Part shown: positions 53,330 through 62,814 of the stretch, in pieces
How positions within the stretch are numbered: the first letter of the stretch is position 1
How the letters are laid out: each line of letters opens with the position of its first letter
Assembly: GCA_934162255.1 (NCBI GenBank)
Contig: CAKPIG010000001.1
Span: 128,218 to 192,217, forward strand
Origin: an uncultured Clostridia bacterium
GTDB taxonomy: Bacteria; Bacillota; Clostridia; TANB77; CAG-508
Direction of reading: 5' to 3'
Length of the DNA stretch: 64,000 nucleotides
Program-made: the position numbers and the translations under genes
Notes under the pieces: model-generated
Databases searched by the model: none
Told to the model about the DNA's origin: nothing
What the model saw: the letters and a program-made list of their open reading frames with translations, nothing else

Positions 53330-54490
53330 ATGTCAACAAGATTCGTATTAAACGAAACATCATATTTTGGGAAAGGAGCAAGAGAAGAAATAGCTGGAGA
53401 AATTCAAAGAAGAAAATTTCATAAAGCATTTGTAGTAACAGATAAAGCATTAGTAGAATGTGGAACTACAGATAAAGTTACAAAAGTATTAGGAAAAGCC
53501 AATATACCTTTTGAAGTTTATTCAGAAGTAAAACCAAATCCAACAATAAAAAATGTACTAGATGGAGTAGAAGCTTGTAAAAAGTCTGAAGCTGATGTTA
53601 TAGTTGCTGTTGGTGGAGGTTCTGCAATGGATACAGCAAAAGGAATATCAATAGTTATGACAAATCCTGATAGAGCAGATATTGTTTCATTAAATGGTAT
53701 ATCAAATACAGTAAATAAAGGAATGCCAATGATTGCATTACCTACAACATCTGGAACGGCTTCAGAAGTAACAATAAATTATGTAATAACAGATGAAGAA
53801 AGAAAAATAAAAATGGTATGTGTTGACCCAAATGATATACCAATATTAGCAATAGTTGATTCTGAATTAATGGCATCTATGCCAAAATCATTAGCTGCTG
53901 CTACAGGAATGGATGCATTAACACATGGAATTGAAGGATATATAACAAAAGCTCACAATACTATGTCAGATATGTTCCATATGAGAGCAATTGAGTTAAT
54001 TTTCAAATATTTACCGGCAGCTGTTAATGAAAAAGACGAAGAAGCAATCGAAATGATGGGACTTGCTCAATATATAGCAGGAATGGGATTCTCAAATGTA
54101 GGATTAGGAATAGTTCATTCTATGGCCCATCAATTAGGAGCAGTATATGATACTCCACATGGAATTGCAAATGCAATACTACTTCCAACTGTTATGAGAT
54201 TTAATGGGGAAGATCCAGCAACAGCACAAAGATTTAGAGAAATCTTAATAAACATAGGAAGACCTGATGCTGAAAACTTAAATGATCAAGATGTAATAAA
54301 TACATTTGTATGGATGATATCTGAACTTTCAAAATCAGTTGGTATCACACAAACAGTAAAAGATGTTGGTGGAAGAGAAGAAGATCTAGAACTATTAGCA
54401 GAAAAAGCAATGCAAGATCCATGTAAACCTGGAAATCCAAGAGAAGTTTCAAAGGAAGACTTTATAGAATTATATAGAAGAGCTATGTAA
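53330..54490 (+). CDS. Iron-containing alcohol dehydrogenase
   Basis: This 386-residue enzyme belongs to the type III iron-dependent family (FucO, YqhD, and others). The nucleotide site is GGGSAMDTAKGI and the metal ligands lie in TGMDALTHGIEGY and HSMAHQLGAVYDTPHG. Substrate is not readable; lactaldehyde, butanol and 1,3-propanediol dehydrogenases share this pattern. A role in fermentative NAD regeneration is likely by context. GAAGGAG precedes the start and a terminator follows. Confidence 0.93.
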   Translation: MSTRFVLNETSYFGKGAREEIAGEIQRRKFHKAFVVTDKALVECGTTDKVTKVLGKANIPFEVYSEVKPNPTIKNVLDGVEACKKSEADVIVAVGGGSAMDTAKGISIVMTNPDRADIVSLNGISNTVNKGMPMIALPTTSGTASEVTINYVITDEERKIKMVCVDPNDIPILAIVDSELMASMPKSLAAATGMDALTHGIEGYITKAHNTMSDMFHMRAIELIFKYLPAAVNEKDEEAIEMMGLAQYIAGMGFSNVGLGIVHSMAHQLGAVYDTPHGIANAILLPTVMRFNGEDPATAQRFREILINIGRPDAENLNDQDVINTFVWMISELSKSVGITQTVKDVGGREEDLELLAEKAMQDPCKPGNPREVSKEDFIELYRRAM

Positions 54491-54499
54491 TAAAAAATA

Positions 54500-54540
54500 A
54501 AAAAGAGCAATGTCATACAAGCATTTTGCTCTTTTTTTAT
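54500..54540 (+). terminator. Rho-independent terminator after the alcohol dehydrogenase
   Basis: AAAAGAGCAA (54501-54510) pairs with TTGCTCTTTT (54526-54535) around 15 bases, in a long T tract. Confidence 0.85.
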
Positions 54541-54556
54541 GTGAAATTATCAAAAG

Positions 54557-54590
54557 AACTCTTGCTAGATAGAGTTTTTTATGTTATATT
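54557..54590 (+). promoter_or_regulatory. Promoter for the metallophosphoesterase, inside a small inverted repeat
   Basis: TTGCTA (54562-54567) and TATATT (54585-54590) are 17 bases apart. AACTCT (54557-54562) and AGAGTT (54571-54576) flank the -35, as also seen at 23921-23946. Confidence 0.55.
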
Positions 54591-54610
54591 AGATAAGAAG
54601 GATAAATAAT

Positions 54611-55339
54611 ATGAAGATAGGATTAATTTCAGATATACATGGAAATAAAAAAGCATTAGACGCAGTTTTAAAACAATTAGAAGAGGAAAAAATAGATAAA
54701 ATAATTTGCTTAGGAGATTTAATAGGTGGAGCTCCAATGGCAGAAGAAGTAGTACAAAAAATAATAGGGATGAGGCATAGAATAATTGCTGTAAGAGGAA
54801 ATCGTGAAAAATATATAATTGAAGAAATGCCTAAAATTGTACATGATGAAAAAATGAAATTAAGTGATGAACAATTACAAAGAAATGAACTTTTGAAAAA
54901 AGAATTAAGTGATTCATCAAAAAAATTTATAAAAAAATTACCAAGAGAACTATTAATTGAAATTGAAGAAAATAAAATTTATATTGCCCACTATCCAATG
55001 AACAAAGATGGAAGTTTTAGAAAGCACATAAAAAAAGCTAGTGCAGAAGAAAATGAAATAATGTTTAGTGGAATAGATGCTGATATATATTTGTATGGGC
55101 ATACTCATAAAGAAACATATAACTTTAAGAATAATAAAACATACATAAACCCAGGAGCACTAGGATGTCCTGGAAAAACGAACTTTGCATCATATGGAAT
55201 ATTAAATATTAATAAAAATAAAGTAGAATATAAACAATTATATGTGAAATATAATGTTCAAGAAGTAATTGATAGTATTAGAAAAACAAAATTTTCAGGA
55301 TATACAAGTGTTTTAAAACTGTTTTATGGAATTGAATGA
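54611..55339 (+). CDS. Calcineurin-like metallophosphoesterase
   Basis: This 242-residue protein has the order of metal motifs of the family: LISDIHGNKKAL, CLGDLIGGA, AVRGNRE (normally GNHD/E), and YGHTHKE, followed by INPGALGCPG. YfcE and MJ0936-type members are close in layout. The substrate is probably a small phosphodiester but is not readable from sequence. It is single, with its own promoter and no obvious operon partner. Confidence 0.88.
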   Translation: MKIGLISDIHGNKKALDAVLKQLEEEKIDKIICLGDLIGGAPMAEEVVQKIIGMRHRIIAVRGNREKYIIEEMPKIVHDEKMKLSDEQLQRNELLKKELSDSSKKFIKKLPRELLIEIEENKIYIAHYPMNKDGSFRKHIKKASAEENEIMFSGIDADIYLYGHTHKETYNFKNNKTYINPGALGCPGKTNFASYGILNINKNKVEYKQLYVKYNVQEVIDSIRKTKFSGYTSVLKLFYGIE

Positions 55340-55372
55340 GTAATATGTGACTAGAGAATTTTTTTGAAACAC

Positions 55373-55401
55373 TTGCAATCTATCAAATAATATGATATTA
55401 T
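55373..55401 (+). promoter_or_regulatory. Promoter for the T-box transcript
   Basis: TTGCAA (55373-55378) and TATTAT (55396-55401) are 17 bases apart, upstream of the T-box leader. Confidence 0.65.
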
Positions 55402-55404
55402 ATT

Positions 55405-55665
55405 AACATAAAAAATAAAAACAAGGAAAAAGAGGAGTACATTTATACTTATTTTGTAGAGAAAAGAAGTCATAGGCTGAAAACTTCTTAAACAAAGATA
55501 AATGGAAGGTAGCTTTGGAGTTGATAATCTGACAATAAACTTAAGATTATTCGTGTGCTGCGTTAAAGCAAAATAAGATGTTATCAAGAATAAGATAAAT
55601 AATTAAGGTGGTACCGTGAGATATATCTCGCCCTTATGCAATAAGCATATAGGCGAGTTTTTTGG
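55405..55665 (+). ncRNA. T-box riboswitch with valine specifier
   Basis: Stem I shows AGTA at 55436-55439 opposite the specifier loop; CATTTAT (55440-55446) pairs with ATAAATG (55498-55504), after which GAAG-GTA-G (55505-55512) places GTA (valine) at 55509-55511. A GAAGT/ACTTC hairpin forms the distal part. The T-box sequence AAGGTGGTACCGTG (55605-55618) has TGGT to pair with the ACCA of an uncharged tRNA. The terminator CTCGCC (55627-55632) with GGCGAG (55652-55657) and six T follows. It should turn on the downstream epimerase-like gene and valS when tRNA-Val is uncharged. Confidence 0.93.
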
Positions 55666-55685
55666 TACAGAAAGGAGATAATTTC

Positions 55686-56504
55686 ATGTTAAAGATAAAA
55701 ACAAAAAAACAAGGTGCAGAACTAACAAGCATACAGTATAACGAAAAAGAAATACTGTTTGATGGAAAAACATTTTGGAATCGCCAGTCACCAATATTAT
55801 TCCCAATAGTAGGACAAATAAGAGACTCAAAAACAGAAATAGATGGAAAAATATATGAAATGTCACAACATGGATTTGCAAGAGACATGGAATTTGAAGA
55901 AATTGCAGAAAATCATTATGTATTAATATATAATGAAGAAACAATAAAAAAATATCCATATAAATTCGAATTACATGTAATATATAAAATAGATGAAGAC
56001 ACTTTACAGATAGAATATCAAGTAAAAAACATAGATGATAAAAAAATTTATTTTGGACTAGGAGGACATCCAGCATTTAGTTGTGATTACAGTACAGAAA
56101 AATATGAAATAGTATTTGAAGAAAAAGAAGACAAAATAGAATTCTTAAAATTAAAAAATGGATTAATAGACACAAAAAAAGCAAACAATATTTTAAAAAA
56201 CAACAAAATACGTCTAGCAGCAAATATATTTGATAATGATGCGATAATAATGAAAAATATAAAATCAAATAAAGTTATTTTGAAAAACAAGCAAACAAAT
56301 CAAAAAATATTAGAATTTGATTTTACTGATTTCCCATATTTGGCATTATGGTCAAAAAAGGGAGCACCTTTTGTCTGTATAGAACCATGGCAAAATACAG
56401 CAGATAGAATTGATAGTAATCAAATTTTTAAAAATAAAGAAAATATAAATCAATTAGAACCAAATGAAGTATTTTCTTGTAAATATAAAGTAAAATTTTA
56501 TTAA
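55686..56504 (+). CDS. Aldose 1-epimerase-like protein (LacX type)
   Basis: About 272 residues of the GalM superfamily, LacX group: QSPILFPIVGQIRDS, MSQHGFARDMEFE, GLGGHPAFSC and CIEPWQNTADR. The histidines and aspartate positions used for mutarotation appear in these segments. The family binds aldoses or hexose-6-phosphates. I start at ATG 55686 after AAGGAGA; an earlier frame from 55662 lies inside the T-box terminator. It is the first gene after the valine T-box and only 15 bases before valS, which is an unusual partner. Confidence 0.85.
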   Translation: MLKIKTKKQGAELTSIQYNEKEILFDGKTFWNRQSPILFPIVGQIRDSKTEIDGKIYEMSQHGFARDMEFEEIAENHYVLIYNEETIKKYPYKFELHVIYKIDEDTLQIEYQVKNIDDKKIYFGLGGHPAFSCDYSTEKYEIVFEEKEDKIEFLKLKNGLIDTKKANNILKNNKIRLAANIFDNDAIIMKNIKSNKVILKNKQTNQKILEFDFTDFPYLALWSKKGAPFVCIEPWQNTADRIDSNQIFKNKENINQLEPNEVFSCKYKVKFY

Positions 56505-56519
56505 AAGGAGACTGTAAAA

Positions 56520-59159
56520 ATGAGTGAAAAAAATTTAAATGACAAGTACAACCCAAAAGAATTTGAAGAAAAATTGTATAATAAATGGGAACAAAAAGGC
56601 TATTTTAAGCCATCAATGGATAAAACAAAAGAAAGCTATTGTATAGTAATGCCACCACCAAATGTAACAGGAAAATTACACATGGGACATGCACTTGATG
56701 GAACAATGCAAGATATATTAATAAGATTTAAAAGAATGTGTGGATATAATACATTATGGGTTCCTGGAACAGATCATGCAGCAATAGCAACAGAAGTAAA
56801 AATTGTTGAAAAAATGAAAAAAGAAGAAGGAATAACAAAAGCAGATATAACAAGAGAAGAATTTTTAAAAAGAGCTTGGGAATGGACAAAAGAATATGGA
56901 GGAACAATACAAAAACAGCAAAGAAAACTTGGATGTTCTTGTGATTGGGATAGAAGTAGATTTACTATGGATGAAGGACTATCAGAAGCAGTTCTTGAAC
57001 AATTTGTTAGACTATACAATCAGGGATTAATATATAAAGGTACAAGAATGATAAATTGGTGCCCATCATGTCATACATCACTTTCAGATGCAGAAGTAGA
57101 ATTTGAAGAAGAACCTTCACATTTATGGCATATAAAATATCAAATAAAAGATTCAGATAAATATGTTATAGTTGCAACAACAAGACCTGAAACAATGTTA
57201 GGAGATACAGCTGTTGCAGTTCATCCAGACGATGAAAGATATAAGGATATAGTTGGCAAAACATGTATACTACCAATTATGAATAAAGAAATTCCAATAA
57301 TTGCAGATGAATTTGTAGAAAAAGATTTTGGCACAGGATGTGTAAAAATTACACCTGCACATGATATGAATGATTATCAAGCAGGACTAAAACATAATCT
57401 TGAAATAGTTGAAGTTTTTGATGATTCATCTTTAATGAATGATTTAGTGCCAGAATATAAAGGATTAACAACACTTGAAGCAAGAAAATTAATTTTAAAA
57501 AAACTAGAAGAACTAGGAGTATTAGTAGAAATTGAGGACTATACTCACAATGTTGGAAAATGCTATAGATGTCACAATACTGTTGAACCAAGAATATCAG
57601 AGCAATGGTTTGTAAAAATGAAAGAACTTGCAGAACCTGCAATAAAAGCAGTAAAAGAAGATGACATTAAATTTATTCCAAAAAGATATGAAAAAACATA
57701 TTTTAATTGGATGGAAAATATTCAAGATTGGTGTATATCAAGACAATTATGGTGGGGACATAGAATACCAGCATATTATTGTGAGAAATGCGGACATGTA
57801 CATGTTGCAAAAAAACAACCTGAAAAATGCGAAAAATGTGGAAACACAAAATTACATCAAGATGAAGATACTCTTGATACATGGTTTAGTTCAGCATTAT
57901 GGCCATTTTCAACTCTAGGATGGCCAAATATGGACGCAGAAGACTTAAAAACATTCTATCCAACAAATGTGTTGGTAACTGGATATGATATAATTTTCTT
58001 CTGGGTTGCAAGAATGATATTTTCAGGTTTATATAGTATGAATCAAAAGCCATTCAGTGATATTTTAATACATGGAATAGTAAGAGATAGCCAAGGTAGA
58101 AAAATGTCAAAATCATTAGGAAATGGAATTGATCCACTTGAAATAATAAACCAATATAGTACAGATGCTCTAAGATTTTCACTAATTTCAGGAGTATCAG
58201 CAGGAAATGATATAAAATACATGCCTGAAAAGCTTACACAAGCATCAAACTTTGCTAATAAATTATGGAATGCTTCAAAATTCGTATTAATGAATTTAGA
58301 TGATGTTCAAGAATTACCAGATATAAACTTAGAAAAACTTGAATATGAAGATAAGTGGATTTTGTCAAAATTAAATACATTATCAAAAGAAATACGAGAG
58401 AACTTAGAAAATTATGATTTTGGAGTTGCAATACAAAAAATATATGACTTTATTTGGAATGAATTCTGTGACTGGTATATTGAAATTGTAAAACCAAGAT
58501 TATATGGAGAAAATTCTGAAAGCAAATTAACTGCCCAAACAGTTTTAAATAAAGTATTAATGGATTCATTAAAATTATTACATCCAATAATGCCATTTAT
58601 CACAGAAGAAATATATCAAAAATTATACAATAAAGACAGCGAAAGTATAATGATATCAAACTTCCCAGATTATGACTTGAAATATGATTTTAAATCAGAA
58701 GAAATGCAGGTAGAAAAATTAAAAGATATAATTACAGAAATCCGTAATTTAAGAGCAAATTTAAATGTACATCCATCAAAAAAAGCAGAATTAATTTTTG
58801 TTACAACGAAATATACAGAATTAATTAATAAATCAGAAGAGTTTTTGAAAAAGCTTGGCTTTAGTGATAAAATTATAGTTCAAGAAAATAAAGATGGAAT
58901 TGCATCAAATGCAATGTCAATAATAGCAGAAGGACTTGAACTATATATACCTTTTGAAGAACTTGTAGACATAGAAGAAGAAAGAAAAAGATTAGAAGAA
59001 GAAAAGAAAAAAGTTTTGTCTGAAATAGAAAGAGCAAGTAAAATGCTAGCAAATCCGGGATTTGTAAATAAGGCACCAGAAGCTAAAATCAATGAAGAAA
59101 AAGAAAAATTAAATAAATACAAAGAAATATTAGAAAACATTGAAAAAAGACTATCATAA
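56520..59159 (+). CDS. valS: Valyl-tRNA synthetase
   Basis: This 879-residue class I synthetase shows the HIGH motif as HMGH (PPPNVTGKLHMGHAL), editing-domain TTRPETMLGDTAVAVHPDD, zinc-type cysteine pairs (CEKCGHVH, CEKCGN), KMSKSLGN, and the C-terminal ValS coiled coil (ERKRLEEEKKKV to the end). Residues needed for valine and editing of threonine look intact. The valine T-box upstream confirms the identity. AAGGAG precedes the start. Confidence 0.98.
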   Translation: MSEKNLNDKYNPKEFEEKLYNKWEQKGYFKPSMDKTKESYCIVMPPPNVTGKLHMGHALDGTMQDILIRFKRMCGYNTLWVPGTDHAAIATEVKIVEKMKKEEGITKADITREEFLKRAWEWTKEYGGTIQKQQRKLGCSCDWDRSRFTMDEGLSEAVLEQFVRLYNQGLIYKGTRMINWCPSCHTSLSDAEVEFEEEPSHLWHIKYQIKDSDKYVIVATTRPETMLGDTAVAVHPDDERYKDIVGKTCILPIMNKEIPIIADEFVEKDFGTGCVKITPAHDMNDYQAGLKHNLEIVEVFDDSSLMNDLVPEYKGLTTLEARKLILKKLEELGVLVEIEDYTHNVGKCYRCHNTVEPRISEQWFVKMKELAEPAIKAVKEDDIKFIPKRYEKTYFNWMENIQDWCISRQLWWGHRIPAYYCEKCGHVHVAKKQPEKCEKCGNTKLHQDEDTLDTWFSSALWPFSTLGWPNMDAEDLKTFYPTNVLVTGYDIIFFWVARMIFSGLYSMNQKPFSDILIHGIVRDSQGRKMSKSLGNGIDPLEIINQYSTDALRFSLISGVSAGNDIKYMPEKLTQASNFANKLWNASKFVLMNLDDVQELPDINLEKLEYEDKWILSKLNTLSKEIRENLENYDFGVAIQKIYDFIWNEFCDWYIEIVKPRLYGENSESKLTAQTVLNKVLMDSLKLLHPIMPFITEEIYQKLYNKDSESIMISNFPDYDLKYDFKSEEMQVEKLKDIITEIRNLRANLNVHPSKKAELIFVTTKYTELINKSEEFLKKLGFSDKIIVQENKDGIASNAMSIIAEGLELYIPFEELVDIEEERKRLEEEKKKVLSEIERASKMLANPGFVNKAPEAKINEEKEKLNKYKEILENIEKRLS

Positions 59160-59212
59160 AAAAGACAAACCTTGCATATTATTAATTAGTATAGCAGGGA
59201 GGAGAGCAAAAG

Positions 59213-59512
59213 ATGATAGAAGAAAGAAAAAATGTAAATATCAATACTAATATTGTTCAAAACTTAGTACTAGAAAACAGAGAAAAGTTAAGTGTGTCAG
59301 GTGTGAATGATGTACTAAGTTTTGATGATCAAATAGTTATGATAGATACAGAATTAGGATTACTAAGTGTTAAAGGGGAAAACATAAGGATAAATAAATT
59401 AAGCTTAGATACTGCAGAAGTAATAGTTGAAGGAGAAATATCAAGTTTATCATATAGTCCAAATAAACAAGATAAATCTGCAGGAACAATATTAAGTAAA
59501 ATTTTTAAGTAA
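59213..59512 (+). CDS. yabP: Sporulation protein YabP
   Basis: This 99-residue protein matches YabP: ENREKLSVSGVNDVLSFDDQIVMIDTELGLLSVKGENIRINKLSLDTAEVIVEGEISSLSYS. It is needed for spore coat or cortex assembly in the mother cell. Length is normal. It starts after GGGAGGAG. It lies directly ahead of yabQ, the usual order, so the organism is likely to form spores. No sigma-E promoter could be confirmed by eye. Confidence 0.92.
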   Translation: MIEERKNVNINTNIVQNLVLENREKLSVSGVNDVLSFDDQIVMIDTELGLLSVKGENIRINKLSLDTAEVIVEGEISSLSYSPNKQDKSAGTILSKIFK

Positions 59513-59525
59513 AGAAAGGTTAATA

Positions 59526-59906
59526 ATGGTTAGAAATCAAGCATATTTATTTATAGTTTTTTCTTTAACAGGTATAGCTATAGGTCTGTTATTCGATATA
59601 TTTAGAGCTTCTAGAAAAAACATTAAAATAAATGATATTATTATATATATAGAAGATATACTATTTTGGATTTTATCAGGCTTTATTGTTTTATATAACA
59701 TATGGTATTTCAATGATGGTGAAATACGACTATTTATGTTCTTAGGAATCATTTTAGGAGTCCTAATATATATGTTAATATTGAGTAATTTAATAATAAA
59801 CATATTAACATGGATTATATCTCCAATAGTAAAATTAGTAAAATTTTGCAAGAAAAAGATTATTTTTCTACTTAAAAGAGGGAAATTGCAAAAAAAAGGA
59901 GAATAA
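59526..59906 (+). CDS. yabQ: Sporulation membrane protein YabQ
   Basis: This 126-residue protein has an N-terminal span (LFIVFSLTGIAIGLLFDIFRASRK) and two more hydrophobic spans (LFWILSGFIVLYNIWYF and MFLGIILGVLIYMLILS), a basic tail and the YabQ family motif GLLFDIFRA. YabQ acts in spore cortex formation at the outer forespore membrane. It is shorter than the Bacillus form. GAAAGG precedes the start and it follows yabP by 13 bases. Confidence 0.88.
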   Translation: MVRNQAYLFIVFSLTGIAIGLLFDIFRASRKNIKINDIIIYIEDILFWILSGFIVLYNIWYFNDGEIRLFMFLGIILGVLIYMLILSNLIINILTWIISPIVKLVKFCKKKIIFLLKRGKLQKKGE

Positions 59907-59940
59907 TATATATGTAAATAATTTTATGATGGAGATACTT

Positions 59941-60219
59941 ATGAAAAAAACATTATTCAGAAACATATTAATAATATCATTTATAATATGGTCAATATTT
60001 TTAATAAAACAACAATTAAATATAATTCAATATAAAGATGAAATAAAAGCACTTTCTTCAAAAATAGAAGTAGCAGAAGAAAAGCTAGATGATAACAAAA
60101 AAAGTTTAGAAGCAGAAAAACAAAACACAAATTCATTAGAATATATAGAAAAATTAGCACGTGAAAAACTAGGAATGTATTTACCAAACGAACGAGTTTA
60201 TGTCGATAGTAATATGTAA
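59941..60219 (+). CDS. Septum formation initiator DivIC/FtsB-like
   Basis: About 92 residues: one membrane span near the N terminus (LIISFIIWSIFLI), a coiled coil (KDEIKALSSKIEVAEEKLDDNKKSL), and the closing LEYIEKLAREKLGMYLPNERVY, which is the DivIC signature. It scaffolds late division proteins at the septum. It sits after yabP-yabQ as in Bacillus and most clostridia. ATG 59941 is 9 bases after GGAG; the ATG at 59926 lies before it. Confidence 0.9.
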   Translation: MKKTLFRNILIISFIIWSIFLIKQQLNIIQYKDEIKALSSKIEVAEEKLDDNKKSLEAEKQNTNSLEYIEKLAREKLGMYLPNERVYVDSNM

Positions 60220-60260
60220 TCCTTAAAGCACATTCAGGTTTTAAGGATTCTTTATTTTTT
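60218..60260 (+). terminator. Terminator after divIC
   Basis: AATCCTTAAA (60218-60227) pairs with TTTAAGGATT (60240-60249), followed by a T-rich tract. It closes the yabP-yabQ-divIC unit. Confidence 0.85.
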
Positions 60261-60323
60261 ATAAATTATTAAGTCTAAAAAAATCCAACAAAAAACAATA
60301 AAATAAATAATAGGAGGTAGAAA

Positions 60324-61673
60324 ATGTCAGAATTAGAAAATATGACTTTATTAGAATTGAGAAATTTAGCCAAAGAAAAAAATATTAGAAATATATCAAA
60401 ATTAAAAAAAGATGAAATAATACAATTACTAAAACAAATAGAAAAAACATCAGAACCGGTTAATGAAACAGAAGAAATGAAATATGATGAAAATGATGAA
60501 GAACAAATAATTGCTGGAGAATCTGTAATAGACTATAAAGTAACAAATGAAGATGATCAAATTGTTGAAGGAATATTAGAAGTACTACCAGATGGATATG
60601 GATTTTTAAGAGGAGATAATTATTTATCAAGCCCTAAAGATGTATATATATCTCCTGTACAGATAAGAAGATTTAAATTGGATACAGGAGATATAGTAAA
60701 AGGAATTTCCAGAACAAAAGAAGGAGAAAAATTCCCTTCACTAATTTTTGTTGGAGAAGTAAATGGAGAACATCCAGAAAAAGCTGCAAGAAGGAAAAGA
60801 TTTGATGAATTAACACCAATATACCCAGAAGAAAGACTAAAACTAGAAACAAAACCAACAGAATATGCAATGAGAATAATAGATCTAATCTCGCCTATAG
60901 GTAAAGGTCAGAGAGGAATGATAGTTGCTCCTCCAAAAGTTGGAAAGACAACATTATTGAAGAAAATAGCAAATAGCATATCTGAAAATAATCCTGAAGT
61001 AGAATTAATTGTGTTATTAATAGATGAAAGACCAGAAGAAGTTACAGATATGAAACGTTCTATAAAAGGACAAGTTATATATTCAACATTTGACGAAATG
61101 CCAGAACATCATGTAAAAGTAGCTGAAATGGTTCTAGAAAGAGCAAAAAGAATAATAGAACATAATAGGGATGTAGTAATTTTGCTAGATAGTATTACAA
61201 GACTTGCTAGAGCATATAACTTAGTAATGCCATCTTCAGGAAAAACATTATCCGGAGGACTTGATCCAGCAGCATTACATAAACCAAAAAAATTTTTTGG
61301 TGCAGCAAGAAATATAGAAAATGGAGGAAGCTTAACAATACTAGCAACAGCATTAATTGAAACAGGAAGTAGAATGGATGATGTAATATTTGAAGAATTC
61401 AAAGGAACAGGAAACATGGAAGTACATCTAGATAGAAAACTTTCTGAAAAAAGAATATTTCCTGCTATTGATATCAATAAATCTGGAACAAGAAGAGAAG
61501 ATTTACTGCTTACAAAACCCGAAATGGAAACAGTTTTTGCATTAAGAAAAGCATTAAACAACTTACCTGTTGCAGAAGTTACTGAACAAATAATTTCTCA
61601 AATGACTCAAACAAAGACCAATGCAGAATTTATTGAAAAGATGGATTCTTATTTAAAAAATTATAAAAATTAA
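60324..61673 (+). CDS. rho: Transcription termination factor Rho
   Basis: This 449-residue hexameric helicase has an N-terminal Rho_N domain (LLELRNLAKEKNIRNISKLKKDEIIQLL), a cold-shock-type RNA-binding domain (DGYGFLRG, DVYISPVQIRRF), the Walker A APPKVGKTTLL, Q-loop region and the R-loop with KTLSGGLDP. It ends untranslated transcripts. Length is typical. AGGAGG is well placed. The leader (60261-60323) is AT-rich with no clear structure; no gene partner is evident. Confidence 0.97.
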   Translation: MSELENMTLLELRNLAKEKNIRNISKLKKDEIIQLLKQIEKTSEPVNETEEMKYDENDEEQIIAGESVIDYKVTNEDDQIVEGILEVLPDGYGFLRGDNYLSSPKDVYISPVQIRRFKLDTGDIVKGISRTKEGEKFPSLIFVGEVNGEHPEKAARRKRFDELTPIYPEERLKLETKPTEYAMRIIDLISPIGKGQRGMIVAPPKVGKTTLLKKIANSISENNPEVELIVLLIDERPEEVTDMKRSIKGQVIYSTFDEMPEHHVKVAEMVLERAKRIIEHNRDVVILLDSITRLARAYNLVMPSSGKTLSGGLDPAALHKPKKFFGAARNIENGGSLTILATALIETGSRMDDVIFEEFKGTGNMEVHLDRKLSEKRIFPAIDINKSGTRREDLLLTKPEMETVFALRKALNNLPVAEVTEQIISQMTQTKTNAEFIEKMDSYLKNYKN

Positions 61674-61711
61674 TATTATTGTGATAGTATATTCACAAAG
61701 GAGGAATAATT

Positions 61712-62677
61712 ATGAAAGCAAATGAAATAAAAAAAGTATCATGTGTAGGCTCAGGAGTTATAGGATATAGTTGGGCATTATATTTTGCATTAAAAAAACT
61801 AAACACAACTGTTTATGACATAAAACAGGAATCATTAGACTTGGCAAAAGAGAGAATTCATGAAAGTCTAAAATCTCTAATAAAAAATGAGGTTATAACA
61901 CAAAAAGAAAGTGAAGAAATAGAAGCAAGAATCACATACACAACATCAATGGAAGAAGCAGTAAAAGACGTAAAATTTATCGTAGAATCAGGACCTGAAA
62001 ACTATGAGATAAAAAGAAGTATTGTAAGTGAAATAGAAATGTATACATCTGATGAAACAATAATTACAAGTTCTACATCAGGACTTTTAATTACTGAAAT
62101 AGCAAGAGATGCAAAACATCCAGAACGTTTTATAGGAGCTCATCCATATAATCCACCACATTTAATACCTTTAGTAGAAATTACAAAAGGAGATAAAACG
62201 AGTGAAGAAATAGTAGAAACAGCCAAAGAATTTTTTACAATGATAGGTAAAGAGCCTGTAGTGTTACAAAAAGAAGCACTTGGTTTTATCTGCAATAGAA
62301 TTCAAATGGCATTATATCGTGAAGTATGCCAATTAGTAATGGATGGTGTATGCAGTATTGAAGATGCAGATAAAGCTGTAACATTTGGACCAGGACTCCG
62401 TTGGGGAATAATGGGACCATCATTAGTATTCCAATTAGGTGGAGGAAAAGTAGGAATTGATGGATTACTAAAACACCTTGGGCCATCAATAAACTTATGG
62501 CTTAATGATATGGCAGACTTCAAAGAATTTCCAGAAGAATTTGGAAAAATAGCACGTGATGGAGTAGAAGAAGAAATGAAAAACCGTCCTGCAGAAATAG
62601 GAAATGACGATACATCACTTGCTGAATATAGAGATAAAATGCTAATTGAAATGTTAAAATTGCATAAGAAACTATAA
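61712..62677 (+). CDS. 3-hydroxyacyl-CoA dehydrogenase-family protein
   Basis: This 321-residue NAD-dependent dehydrogenase has the dinucleotide motif GSGVIG near the N terminus, EEAVKDVKFIVESGPE, FIGAHPYNPPHLIPLVEI with the catalytic histidine, and the GFICNRIQMALYREV helix. Its length and features are closer to the L-carnitine/L-gulonate dehydrogenase and lambda-crystallin type than to Hbd (282 residues). Substrate is not readable. AAGGAGG is upstream. No acyl-CoA partners are nearby. Confidence 0.88.
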   Translation: MKANEIKKVSCVGSGVIGYSWALYFALKKLNTTVYDIKQESLDLAKERIHESLKSLIKNEVITQKESEEIEARITYTTSMEEAVKDVKFIVESGPENYEIKRSIVSEIEMYTSDETIITSSTSGLLITEIARDAKHPERFIGAHPYNPPHLIPLVEITKGDKTSEEIVETAKEFFTMIGKEPVVLQKEALGFICNRIQMALYREVCQLVMDGVCSIEDADKAVTFGPGLRWGIMGPSLVFQLGGGKVGIDGLLKHLGPSINLWLNDMADFKEFPEEFGKIARDGVEEEMKNRPAEIGNDDTSLAEYRDKMLIEMLKLHKKL

Positions 62678-62709
62678 ATATTAAAAAGTAATACAGTAAA
62701 AATAGATAG

Positions 62710-62740
62710 AGAACTGCTTGAAATAAAGTAGTTCTTTTTG
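62710..62740 (+). terminator. Terminator after the hydroxyacyl-CoA dehydrogenase
   Basis: AGAACTGCTT (62710-62719) pairs with AAGTAGTTCT (62726-62735), including one G-T pair, then TTTT. Confidence 0.75.
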
Positions 62741-62747
62741 ATATAAT
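62718..62747 (+). promoter_or_regulatory. Promoter overlapping the terminator
   Basis: TTGAAA (62718-62723) and TATAAT (62742-62747) are 18 bases apart. Only short or damaged frames follow, so it may be a remnant promoter. Confidence 0.5.
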
Positions 62748-62814
62748 ATTTGTATTAGACAAATTGAAAGATTTAAACGCTGAAAATTTAAAATAAACCT
62801 TAAAACAGAGTCCT

